Source of the DNA: a virus
Length of the DNA stretch: 64,000 nt
Strand: one strand, 5' to 3'
IMG/VR virus record: IMGVR_UViG_3300009034_000017
Coordinates: 1-64,000 of that record
A program made the translations under genes and the position numbers. The notes beneath the pieces were generated by a model. That model did not search any database. It was given only the letters and a program-made list of their open reading frames with translations, and had not been told where the DNA came from. Positions 8,017 to 16,778 of the stretch are shown in pieces; the stretch's first letter is position 1, and every line of letters begins with the position of its first letter.

Positions 8017-9962
8017 TGGGCTTGTGGGGCGACGGCAAGAAATGGGGAGACGGCACGAGGTGGGGCGAACTCCACGAGTGGGGAGCTGGCGACAAGTGGG
8101 GTGATGGGACGCTGTGGGGCGAGAGGCCCTTTAAGTACCCGCGCGGGAATCACATCAGTTTAGAGATCAGGACGGCCAGCGGTTCGGATTACACGGACAA
8201 GGCCATTGATACCTCTTGGCGCATTGAGAGCGTCTTGTCTCAGCGTGCCAGCCGATGCTATTTCACATTCAGGGATACCAGCGCATCAGACATTGACGAA
8301 CACGATGAGGTAATCGTCCTTGACCAATCACAGACACGGCTCTTTGCAGGGTTCGTGGAGTCTTTTGACGCGCGGCCTGACGGCGTGGAGATTGAGTACG
8401 ATGTGACCTGCGTGGATTACTCGTGGCTGCTTGATCATCCCACTTCCAAAATCACCAAGATATATGAAGGCGGCACGGCGGACTCAGCCATCATCGCTGA
8501 TTTTGCCGATTATCTCATTAATGATGCTACAGGACTCAGCGAGATAGACTTTGCGACCAATGTTGATACAATTGAATCCTCCTTGGAGCGAGAATACTAC
8601 GAAAACATGACCCCGCGCCAGATATTGGAACTGCTCTGCAAGCGCACAGGGGGCCAGTGGTACGTTGACTATGGGGGCGCGGGGAGTTATAAGGCAGCTC
8701 TCCATTATTATGCGCCGGGGAGTGCCGATGCGCCATTCTCTCTGGTCGACGGCATCAATCTCACCCCGTCAACCGCATTTCCTTATGGCAACTTGCGGAA
8801 GATGCGGAAGCATGGCACTTGTACCAAGGTGGTTGTGGAAGGGCGGCCAACGCTAGTAGAAGTCTCTTTGCAGGGGCGGTGTACAGGCGAGGCAGACAGC
8901 ACAAAGAAACGCTTTGATTTGCCCTATAGGATAATCGCGTTAGAGGACGAGGTTCGCCCCTTGGTCTATGTGACAGACGGCGCGGATGGTTATGATTGGC
9001 AAAAAGTGGGTTGGGGTGGGACACAGGATAGCTTGGGCGATCCAAATGAAATCGGCCTGTATGATGTACTATATTATTTTGAAGACAAGTATCTGGAGTT
9101 CTATACAGCACCGCCTACTTATAGCGGTGTTGCCTTCAAGTACAGCGCAGTTGAGATACGCCCGACCGAGGGGGAAGCCGAAGACGCTACAGGGGAAACT
9201 AAGTATGGCCGGCATCTTGAAATCAGGGTTATAGATGATACTGTACACGATAGTGCTACTGCGGATTTAGTGGCTGCCGAACTCTTAGCTAGGTGGAAGG
9301 GTGAGCAGGACACTTACACCTGCGTCTGTTGGGAGCATGGCTTGAGGGCGGGGCAAGTCATTGAGTTGACCAATGCGGATTTGAGTCTAAGTGCTGAGGA
9401 ACTGGTCATCCAACGGGTAGTTAGCCGTGGCATTGGCGGCGATCTCTGGGAACACGACTTAGAATTGGGCAAATACAATCCTGACATTGTAGATGTCGTG
9501 GAGGATATAGTCAGGCACAAATCTGGCGAGGAGGAGTTGGGACTAAACGAATCGAGCAAGCCGCCCATCATCGGGCAGATTATGTTCGCTGTGCCAGGAA
9601 CATTGAGCGTGGATACCGATCCGGCTCCTTGGTATATTTGTGCTGTCAATGCACTACAGATACTGAGCACACAACTGGTGGTTAAGACCGCGCCCGTGGG
9701 GGCCAATATCAATATCAAGGCATATAGGCAGTTTAATGACTCGGCTCACGCAAAGTATGGAACAGGCTGGTGGTCAATCTATTCGGCGGGCAATGAACCC
9801 TATATTGAGGATGGCGAAACGATTGGGGTAGACGGGACGCTATCTACTCTAGCCGGTGAGCCGTGGCTTCAGGAGGGCGACTTTATTAAGATCGCCGTTG
9901 ACCAAGTGGGCTCTACCACGGCGGGGGCTGATTTGACGGTGAGCTTGAAGGTACGGCAATAA
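8016..9962 (+). CDS. tail hub / baseplate protein with N-terminal WGDG repeats
   Basis: A 648-residue protein whose start overlaps the tape measure stop (TAATG). Residues 2-37 are a Trp/Gly repeat (LWGDGKKWGDG, RWGE, EWGAGDKWGDG, LWGE). The remainder begins with short beta strands and SRCYFTFRDTSAS, then ITKIYEGGTADSAIIADFADY and NMTPRQILELLCKRTGGQWYV, the pattern of gp27/gp44-like hub domains that bind the tail tip. The last 150 residues are beta-rich and may be a receptor- or fibre-binding domain. It probably caps the tail and anchors the following fibres. Confidence 0.65.
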   Translation: MGLWGDGKKWGDGTRWGELHEWGAGDKWGDGTLWGERPFKYPRGNHISLEIRTASGSDYTDKAIDTSWRIESVLSQRASRCYFTFRDTSASDIDEHDEVIVLDQSQTRLFAGFVESFDARPDGVEIEYDVTCVDYSWLLDHPTSKITKIYEGGTADSAIIADFADYLINDATGLSEIDFATNVDTIESSLEREYYENMTPRQILELLCKRTGGQWYVDYGGAGSYKAALHYYAPGSADAPFSLVDGINLTPSTAFPYGNLRKMRKHGTCTKVVVEGRPTLVEVSLQGRCTGEADSTKKRFDLPYRIIALEDEVRPLVYVTDGADGYDWQKVGWGGTQDSLGDPNEIGLYDVLYYFEDKYLEFYTAPPTYSGVAFKYSAVEIRPTEGEAEDATGETKYGRHLEIRVIDDTVHDSATADLVAAELLARWKGEQDTYTCVCWEHGLRAGQVIELTNADLSLSAEELVIQRVVSRGIGGDLWEHDLELGKYNPDIVDVVEDIVRHKSGEEELGLNESSKPPIIGQIMFAVPGTLSVDTDPAPWYICAVNALQILSTQLVVKTAPVGANINIKAYRQFNDSAHAKYGTGWWSIYSAGNEPYIEDGETIGVDGTLSTLAGEPWLQEGDFIKIAVDQVGSTTAGADLTVSLKVRQ

Positions 9963-10984
9963 TGGCAGATTGGACTATTGAAACTGTAGATAGCACAGGG
10001 GATGTCGGCCAATATTGCTCCTTGGCCTTGGATGGGAGCGGATATTCCCATATCAGCTACTTTGATCTTAGCAATTACGATCTGAAGTACGCTTACTGGG
10101 ATGGTTCAAGTTGGAATGTTGAGACTGTACTTAGCACAGGATATGTTGGTTACTTTTCATCTTTAGCCTTGGACGGAAGCGGATACCCCCATATTGCCCA
10201 TTACGAGGGCTGGCCCAACTACAATCTGAAGTACGCCTATAAAGATATTTCGGGCTGGAATTTTGAGGCCGTGGACAGCGGGGGGGATGTTGGTGAGTTT
10301 GCCTCGCTGGTCTTAGATGAGGACGGCTACTCTCACATCAGCTATTGGGATGATACTAACAACGACTTGAAATACGCCTATAGGGATGGCGGCTGGAATG
10401 TTGAAACCGTGGACAGCGATGACGATGTTGGTCGCTATACTGCCATTGCCGTGGATGCGTCTGAATATCCTCACATCAGCTATTATGATGATACCAACAA
10501 TGATTTAAAGTATGTCTACAAGGATGGCGATGGTTGGCATATTGAGACCGTGGATAGCGGAGGGATTGTCGGCTCTTTATCCTCTATTGCCTTGGATAGC
10601 AGTGGGTATCCCCACATCAGCTATTGGGATAGCACCAATGAGAATATAAAATACGCTTATAAGGATGGCGATGGCTGGACTATTGAGGCTGTAGATAGTG
10701 AAGTTTATGGCTGGAACCCTTCTATTACTTTAGACGGAGACGGGTATCCCCACATCAGCTACTATGATAATGATAATGACACCTTAAGGTATACCTACAA
10801 AGACGGTTCTGGCTGGCACGCCGAAACCGTAGATGATGCGGCGGATGTCGGCTATTATTCATCCTTGGCTTTAGATGGAGATGGGTATCCCCGTATTGGC
10901 TACTACGATTTTGATAATGGGGATCTCAAGCACGCTTATGTGGCAGTAGTAGCTGTCGCACGGACTTATTTCTTCTTAGCATAG
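9962..10984 (+). CDS. seven-repeat beta-propeller-like tail protein
   Basis: The 340 residues are almost entirely seven tandem repeats of about 45-48 residues, each of the form W-x-x-E-(T/A)-V-D...VG...SLALDGxGYPHISYYD...DLKYAYKDG. Seven blades is the classic number for a closed beta-propeller, a common carbohydrate- or protein-binding scaffold. The gene overlaps the hub gene (TAATG), suggesting a tail-tip or receptor-binding part. A short hydrophobic tail (VAVVAVARTYFFLA) closes the chain. Confidence 0.7.
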   Translation: MADWTIETVDSTGDVGQYCSLALDGSGYSHISYFDLSNYDLKYAYWDGSSWNVETVLSTGYVGYFSSLALDGSGYPHIAHYEGWPNYNLKYAYKDISGWNFEAVDSGGDVGEFASLVLDEDGYSHISYWDDTNNDLKYAYRDGGWNVETVDSDDDVGRYTAIAVDASEYPHISYYDDTNNDLKYVYKDGDGWHIETVDSGGIVGSLSSIALDSSGYPHISYWDSTNENIKYAYKDGDGWTIEAVDSEVYGWNPSITLDGDGYPHISYYDNDNDTLRYTYKDGSGWHAETVDDAADVGYYSSLALDGDGYPRIGYYDFDNGDLKHAYVAVVAVARTYFFLA

Positions 10985-10993
10985 GAGGCTAAA

Positions 10994-13846
10994 ATGGCAG
11001 CAAGTTTTCCAGCAACATTATGGACATGGACAGATCAGGTTGACAGCACATCCACGATGGACGCGGCGGATGTCAACGCGCCCTCCGCCGAGATAATAGC
11101 TATGGAGACACACTTCGGCGCAGGTAGCATCGTCGCTGGGCAGATTATCTTGAATTCCGCCGCGGGCGTTGACCCTTGGGTTTCCCTGCAAATCAACAGT
11201 GTGGAGAAGTTCCGCCTCGGGGTTGATGACAGCGACAGCGATAAGCTTAAAATCCATACTGGGGCCTTGGCTGACCCATCATTATGGGAGATGAGTTCAA
11301 CAGGACACATTGAGTTGACCAATGTGGCAGAGACAGCATCTGACCCAGGGCGGCATCTTTACCTACAGCGAACTCACACTGGCGCAGTGGGTTCGGGCAA
11401 GGGTCTGACGGGCGTAGAGGTACGGTCTACCTTTAACGGTAGCGCTGATGCTTTGACCGCAGAAGTTAAGGGTGGCGAGTTCAAGGCCCGGCATACAACT
11501 GGCAACACCTACGATGTGGGAACGTTCAAGGGTGTCATTGGTAATGTGGACGTAAAAAACGGCACTGTTACCACGGGCTGGGCAGTGGAAGGAGCAATTG
11601 ACGTTAGCGCTGGCGGGACATTCACTACAGCAGCTTGTTTCCACGGCAACCTGAACAACAGCGGCACGGTGACCAGTAGCTACGGCGTCTATGTGCATGG
11701 ACTGAGTGGCTATACTCTGACACGCGGCCTATATGTTGATTACGCCACCACGGGCATCTATCTGGATAATTGCACCACCGACATTAGGCTTCAGGACGGC
11801 GCTACGATTGTGAACACTACCACTAACGGGGGCACTTTGACTGTCACCGAGGACAATATAGTACTCGTCGGGGGCGGCTGGGGAAAGATTGCCTTTGGTG
11901 GGTATACCGATTGGGGAACTGGGGCTACTGGCACAGATATTGACGGAACTGGTTACGATTGGGTCACTTCCACGGTCGGACACGTAGATTCCGGCGCACT
12001 TGCTGCAGCTTGTGCCGCCTCATACGATGCTTTGACTATAGTTGCCACGAGTCACTCAACAGCCAGCTCTTTCTTCGGAGTATGGTCTGAGCTGTATATT
12101 AAGAACTCTGTTGACCTAACTAATGCGGCCAATGTCGCTTCGGTGTGGGGTCATGTTGAGGCTGGCACCGGGGTAACGCTTTCAGACTCAGGAGACTTCA
12201 CATGCGGGGTCTATGCCGATATAGTGGCTGGCTCCACACTTACGATTGCTTCTGGGCACTCGTGTAATGGTTTTCGGGCCCAGGCGGAAATTTCGGCAGT
12301 TACCAATAACGGTACACTGGCAGCATTTGAGTGTCTTAAGAATGGTGGAGTAGATTGGGAATACGGTTTGTATATTGCGAATGCCGCCACCGGTATCAAC
12401 ATCACGGCTTGTACGACGGCTGCTATCAACATAGAAACTGCTCAAGTAACCGGTATCAATATTGCTGGGGCGATGACTACCGCAGGCATCAATATAGTTG
12501 GCGGAATTGCTGCTGGCCATGCGATCTTGGTTGGCAGTTCCACTACAGGAATTCAAGTAGACGGCACACCTGATTATGCTGTCGAGGTATATGCAGATGT
12601 TCCGACGGGGGCCCAGAGTCTCGCAAATGTGGGGTCCTTCAACAGCCAGACGACCATCGCCGCCGCCTCGGTTATTACTTCGACCAGCTATATTACCGCT
12701 TCGTACAATCGGATGGAAATTGAAGGTGGCAATACTGACTTAGGCACTCCTTGGGTAACAGCGATACTTGGTTACTTCAAGAATCCTAGCGGCACCTGTG
12801 ATGCTACCTCGGCGACGTGCTCTGCCATCAACGGCTTGGTCAATGTGGGCGCGGATTATACCGATGGTGCTGCATCATGGACTTCTGCCTATGTCGCGGC
12901 CAGTTACAGCAATGCCAGCGCTACTATCCCTAGGTATCCTGCCTACCTCGTCGTAGACCTTGGGCTGAAGGAATTCACTCATGGCTTCTATTGTGCTAAT
13001 GACGCTGCGGCCATTGGGCTTTACGTCGGGACTTGTACAACTGCTATATCATTAGGTGGCACAATAACGACTGGCATTGATTTCGCGAGTACAATCACGG
13101 AGGGTATTGACTTTGGTAGCGCCACTCTCACCTCGGATGCCTCTAGGGAGAATTCCTTTATCAAGTGTGGCACTTATACGACGCAGAAGGAAATGACCCC
13201 GACCGATCAGGCCTATCTCTTCCAGATGAATGTTCAGATTATGGCTGATCTTACTAGCGATAAGAGAGTAATTGGGCATTATAACAAGCTGGAAACTGGC
13301 GCTGCGTTGACAGCCACAAGGCTGAAGGTCAATGAGAACTACTGTGTGGTTGGCCATGCGGTTAAGGATGCCCATGTTGTTTACGGTGAGCTTTACTATG
13401 CTTCAGGCTACACAGAGGGAGGGGTGAGCAACGAGGGCTTCGGCGGTGCGTTCACAGTAGATACCAACGGCGGCTCAACCCCGACAGGGTTGCTTTACGG
13501 GATCAAGGCAAGGATCAAAGGCACCAACCTTAATACCGGTGGCTTTGCCCATTGTGCTGCCTTCTTCGTGACTGAAAATAGCACATTCACTAACACGAGG
13601 TTTACGAATCTTAGTGGCGCGACGATCACGAACATGATTGATTCAAATCAGGCTGGAACGTGTACCAACTTCATCGCGCTGACCGGCGCCTTCACCAACC
13701 TGTGGAACTTTGATGCTGCATCTGGGTTCATTACCTCTGGTGGGACCGACTGTACTGCTTCGGGTGCAACCGATCCCAGTTATACGGCCAAAGTTATCAC
13801 GCCAGATGGCAATGCCGGGTATATCCGTATCTGGGCTGCTGCATAG
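10994..13846 (+). CDS. large repetitive tail fibre
   Basis: A 950-residue Gly/Thr/Ala-rich protein with AGGAGG before its ATG. The N-terminal 90 residues look like a non-repetitive attachment part. The rest is strand-turn repeats, with many TGIxIxxCTTxI-type units around residues 240-260 and 450-520, the pattern of beta-helical or trimeric fibre shafts. No peptidase or lyase motif was seen. It probably forms one of the long side or tip fibres. Confidence 0.65.
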   Translation: MAASFPATLWTWTDQVDSTSTMDAADVNAPSAEIIAMETHFGAGSIVAGQIILNSAAGVDPWVSLQINSVEKFRLGVDDSDSDKLKIHTGALADPSLWEMSSTGHIELTNVAETASDPGRHLYLQRTHTGAVGSGKGLTGVEVRSTFNGSADALTAEVKGGEFKARHTTGNTYDVGTFKGVIGNVDVKNGTVTTGWAVEGAIDVSAGGTFTTAACFHGNLNNSGTVTSSYGVYVHGLSGYTLTRGLYVDYATTGIYLDNCTTDIRLQDGATIVNTTTNGGTLTVTEDNIVLVGGGWGKIAFGGYTDWGTGATGTDIDGTGYDWVTSTVGHVDSGALAAACAASYDALTIVATSHSTASSFFGVWSELYIKNSVDLTNAANVASVWGHVEAGTGVTLSDSGDFTCGVYADIVAGSTLTIASGHSCNGFRAQAEISAVTNNGTLAAFECLKNGGVDWEYGLYIANAATGINITACTTAAINIETAQVTGINIAGAMTTAGINIVGGIAAGHAILVGSSTTGIQVDGTPDYAVEVYADVPTGAQSLANVGSFNSQTTIAAASVITSTSYITASYNRMEIEGGNTDLGTPWVTAILGYFKNPSGTCDATSATCSAINGLVNVGADYTDGAASWTSAYVAASYSNASATIPRYPAYLVVDLGLKEFTHGFYCANDAAAIGLYVGTCTTAISLGGTITTGIDFASTITEGIDFGSATLTSDASRENSFIKCGTYTTQKEMTPTDQAYLFQMNVQIMADLTSDKRVIGHYNKLETGAALTATRLKVNENYCVVGHAVKDAHVVYGELYYASGYTEGGVSNEGFGGAFTVDTNGGSTPTGLLYGIKARIKGTNLNTGGFAHCAAFFVTENSTFTNTRFTNLSGATITNMIDSNQAGTCTNFIALTGAFTNLWNFDAASGFITSGGTDCTASGATDPSYTAKVITPDGNAGYIRIWAAA

Positions 13847-13861
13847 CGAAGGAACTGAAAA

Positions 13862-14209
13862 ATGACAACAGAAAACCAAGATTTTACCATGTGGTCGGGT
13901 GATAGCAAGGTGCTTGAAGTCACCCTCACGGACGTTGATGATGATGCCGTAAACCTCACTGGGGCGAGTATCAGCTACATACTCCAGAAAAGCTCGCAGG
14001 GAGGAGAGGCGATTATATCTAAGTCTGTGGACGATGGCATCTCAATCACCAGCCCAGCGACAGGGGGCCTATTCGAGATCACGATAGACGCGACAGATAC
14101 CGATGACTTAGCAGGCGAGTATTACCACGAGTGCCAGGTGACAGATAGCAGTAGCAACGTCAGCACTGTCTTCGTTGGCACCGTGACCATAAAAGTTGAC
14201 ATGATATGA
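13862..14209 (+). CDS. BppU-like N-terminal domain protein
   Basis: A 115-residue immunoglobulin-like beta protein. The start FTMWSGDSKVLEVTLTD, then VNLTGASISYILQ, and the ending YYHECQVTDSSSNVSTVFVG match the N-terminal domain of baseplate upper proteins (BppU/DUF2479-like), in which GD...L.V.D.dG...dLTGa is diagnostic. Here it is a separate gene. Its TGA overlaps the next ATG (ATGA). Confidence 0.6.
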   Translation: MTTENQDFTMWSGDSKVLEVTLTDVDDDAVNLTGASISYILQKSSQGGEAIISKSVDDGISITSPATGGLFEITIDATDTDDLAGEYYHECQVTDSSSNVSTVFVGTVTIKVDMI

Positions 14210-14640
14210 GTTGCGTATCGCTAACCGGCACGTTTGTGACTTCCGTGCCACTGGTCGGTACATTTATTATCTCTGTGCCGCTGGCTGGCACGTTTGTCAC
14301 TCCCGTCTCATCAACTGGCACATTTATCGCCCCTGTGTCATTGACCGGTGCGTTTATTACCCCTGTGTCATTGACTGGCACATCCATCATTCCCATATCA
14401 TTGACCAGCACGGTTATCATTCCCGTGTCATTGACTGGCACATCTATTATCCCTATATCACTAACTGGCACGGCTATCACTCCTGTGTCGTTAACTGGTA
14501 CGTCTATCATTCCCGTATCACTGACTAGCACATCTATACTTTCTGTTTCCCTCAGCGGCGACGTGTGCATATTCCGCGAGGCGGGCAAGCTTGACTTTTC
14601 AGACAAATATCAATCGGGCTGGCTGTGGTACATCGCATAA
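14206..14640 (+). CDS. decapeptide-repeat protein (SLTGTxIxPV)
   Basis: Of 144 residues, about 110 are roughly eleven copies of a ten-residue unit, SLTGTxIxPV, encoded by a 30 bp DNA repeat. The unit alternates Thr/Ser turns with beta-branched strands, suggesting a narrow beta-solenoid or fibre shaft. A short unique tail (from SLSGDVCIFREAGKLDFSD to WLWYIA) follows. It is translated in overlap with the BppU-like gene, so it may be a shaft attached to the baseplate. The function is inferred from context only. Confidence 0.6.
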   Translation: MSCVSLTGTFVTSVPLVGTFIISVPLAGTFVTPVSSTGTFIAPVSLTGAFITPVSLTGTSIIPISLTSTVIIPVSLTGTSIIPISLTGTAITPVSLTGTSIIPVSLTSTSILSVSLSGDVCIFREAGKLDFSDKYQSGWLWYIA

Positions 14641-14652
14641 TGGAGGTTTAAT

Positions 14653-16752
14653 ATGGCAAACTTAAAAGTCCTAGATGGGGATGCGGCTGCTAAGTATTTA
14701 AGTACGGATGGTGCTGGGACAGATGCTGACCCGCACGTTTCCCACCATGTTCTTGATGCAAACACGGACGGGGTGTATATCGGTGACATCAAGTTTGGGG
14801 AGGGCCTGCCTGCCAATTCTGGTGTTGATATTGGTGATGTGACTATCAATAATGTTGCCGGATCGGGAGTGTATGTTCAGCCAGGAACTTCTGCCACTTG
14901 GGATGTTTCAGACAGAGCAGCTAGATTAGTTGGGCAAGTCTATGGTTCACAAAGTGCAGTTTTACAACAGAAAGTCACGACCAATGATTTAATTGTTACT
15001 TTGGATGGGGAAACCGTATCCGTAACCGAAAGCAGCCCAATATCAGGATTTGCAACTTCAGCCAAACAGTTGGCAGATGGACATAACGTCACTGTAGACA
15101 ACGCTGCTGGGGCCGCGGCGGTTAATATCCAAGATGGCGGAAATACAATTACGGTTGACGGAACTGTTGCTGCCACGCAATCTGGCACTTGGAATGTCGG
15201 AACTGTCACTACCGTGACTGGTGTGACCACTGTTTCAACATTGACCACAATTACCAATCCCGTCGGCATTAAAAACGCTGCCGCGGATACGGTAACAGGC
15301 ATCTCAGGAACTTATGATACCATTGATGTGTCATTGACTAATGGGACTTACAGGGCGATTATAGATTCAAGTGGATACTTGACTACTAATATCAACGGCA
15401 CTATCACAGTTGATGGCTCTGTAACCGCAGACACAGAATTGCCTGCTGCCGCAGCGTTAAGCGATGCTCTTGCCAATCCGACCACTTCCATGATCGGCGC
15501 GGCTTTGCTGGGCTACGATAACACAAATAGCCAATGGGAAAGATTGCGCACCAATGATTCGGGAGTCTTAAGGATTGTCGGCAATGGCACTGCTGGTTCC
15601 GCCGATGCCGCCGTGGTTACTGTCCAAGGCGTTGCTTCGGCTACGCCAGTTATAGTTACAGGCGATTCGGCGGGCTCGCTTACCGTTGACCAAGCCACGG
15701 CTGCTAATTTGAAGGCCACCATATATGGGGCTGGATCAGCGGGCAGCGCTGACGCTGGGGTTATGACAATTCAAGGCATCGCTTCAATGACTCCTATTCT
15801 TGCCACTCTACAAGCCAGCGATGGTACGGACATCGGAAACGTGGATGTGGCTTCCGTGATTCCGGGGACTGGGGCTACCAATCTCGGCAAGGCAGAGGAT
15901 GCCCAGCACGCCTCGGGTGATGTGGGGGTAATGATGCTGGCAGTCAGGAATGATACTCTCGCCACCTTGGTCGCGACCGACGGCGATTATGCACCCTTAC
16001 AGGTCGACGCTTCGGGGGCCTTGTATGTCAATCTTTCCGGTGAAGGAATTGACATGGACATTGAGGGTGTGGCTGCTGAAGATGCGAATGCTGCTGGGAA
16101 TCCAGTATTGATCGGCGGCAGATATGATGCTACCCCCAGGACATTGGATGATACTGATGTGGGGGCCATTGCCCTAGATGCTGATGGCGCGGTTCATATT
16201 TCCGATGGGGGGAACACGATAACGGTAGATGGGACGGTGACAGCAACCCCGTCAGGGATTCAGGAAATTGAGGGCGATGAGGCCGAGGGTTCTGGCAACC
16301 TTCCCCAGCCAGTACTGATCGGCGGGGACGACGGCACAGACATCAAAAACATCAGCGTTGACGCAACCACTGGTGACGTTCAGGTTGATGTGACCAACCA
16401 AGTGGATGTAGGAGGGGCTACTCCAGTCGTTACCCCCGTCACAGGCAATGCTAGTCCTTTCAGTACCAGCTATGCGCCTTCCGCCGATTTCTGGCTGGAA
16501 TCAATCACCTTGCACCTGTCAGCGGCAGGCACGACCAGTGAGGCTTTCACTGTTACTTTGAATGCTACTGATGGGGGTGTCTATGACACGGTGTTATTCA
16601 GTCAGGATTTAAGCAAGGGAGCTGTCACCGATCTCGTATGGGTGCCCGAGGGCGGGCCGATGCTATTTGAGAACGGCGATGCGATTGACGTGGCTTGGAA
16701 CAACGCCGAGGGTCGCACCTATGGGCTACGGGCGGTGACGCGGCTGGCATAG
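14653..16752 (+). CDS. large tail fibre / structural protein
   Basis: A 699-residue protein with GGAGG before the ATG. Repeated short modules occur, such as NIQDGGNTITVDGTV (near 155 and 515), GSADAxVxTxQGxAS (twice near 310 and 365) and EDANAAGNPVLIGG/EAEGSGNLPQPVLIGG. The C-terminal 110 residues are non-repetitive (SPFSTSYAPSADFWLESITL) and resemble a terminal jelly-roll head. It is probably a fibre or virion surface protein; no enzymatic motif was seen. Confidence 0.6.
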   Translation: MANLKVLDGDAAAKYLSTDGAGTDADPHVSHHVLDANTDGVYIGDIKFGEGLPANSGVDIGDVTINNVAGSGVYVQPGTSATWDVSDRAARLVGQVYGSQSAVLQQKVTTNDLIVTLDGETVSVTESSPISGFATSAKQLADGHNVTVDNAAGAAAVNIQDGGNTITVDGTVAATQSGTWNVGTVTTVTGVTTVSTLTTITNPVGIKNAAADTVTGISGTYDTIDVSLTNGTYRAIIDSSGYLTTNINGTITVDGSVTADTELPAAAALSDALANPTTSMIGAALLGYDNTNSQWERLRTNDSGVLRIVGNGTAGSADAAVVTVQGVASATPVIVTGDSAGSLTVDQATAANLKATIYGAGSAGSADAGVMTIQGIASMTPILATLQASDGTDIGNVDVASVIPGTGATNLGKAEDAQHASGDVGVMMLAVRNDTLATLVATDGDYAPLQVDASGALYVNLSGEGIDMDIEGVAAEDANAAGNPVLIGGRYDATPRTLDDTDVGAIALDADGAVHISDGGNTITVDGTVTATPSGIQEIEGDEAEGSGNLPQPVLIGGDDGTDIKNISVDATTGDVQVDVTNQVDVGGATPVVTPVTGNASPFSTSYAPSADFWLESITLHLSAAGTTSEAFTVTLNATDGGVYDTVLFSQDLSKGAVTDLVWVPEGGPMLFENGDAIDVAWNNAEGRTYGLRAVTRLA

Positions 16753-16778
16753 CGGAGGATTAACATAAGGAGGTTGAC

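Noticed and set aside
14290-14540. CRISPR array
   Set aside because: The 30 bp repeats are directly tandem without spacers and encode a peptide repeat.
14160-14606. 148-codon frame opposite the decapeptide gene
   Set aside because: It is the shadow of a 30 bp repeat that leaves other frames open; the plus-strand frame has coupling with its neighbour.
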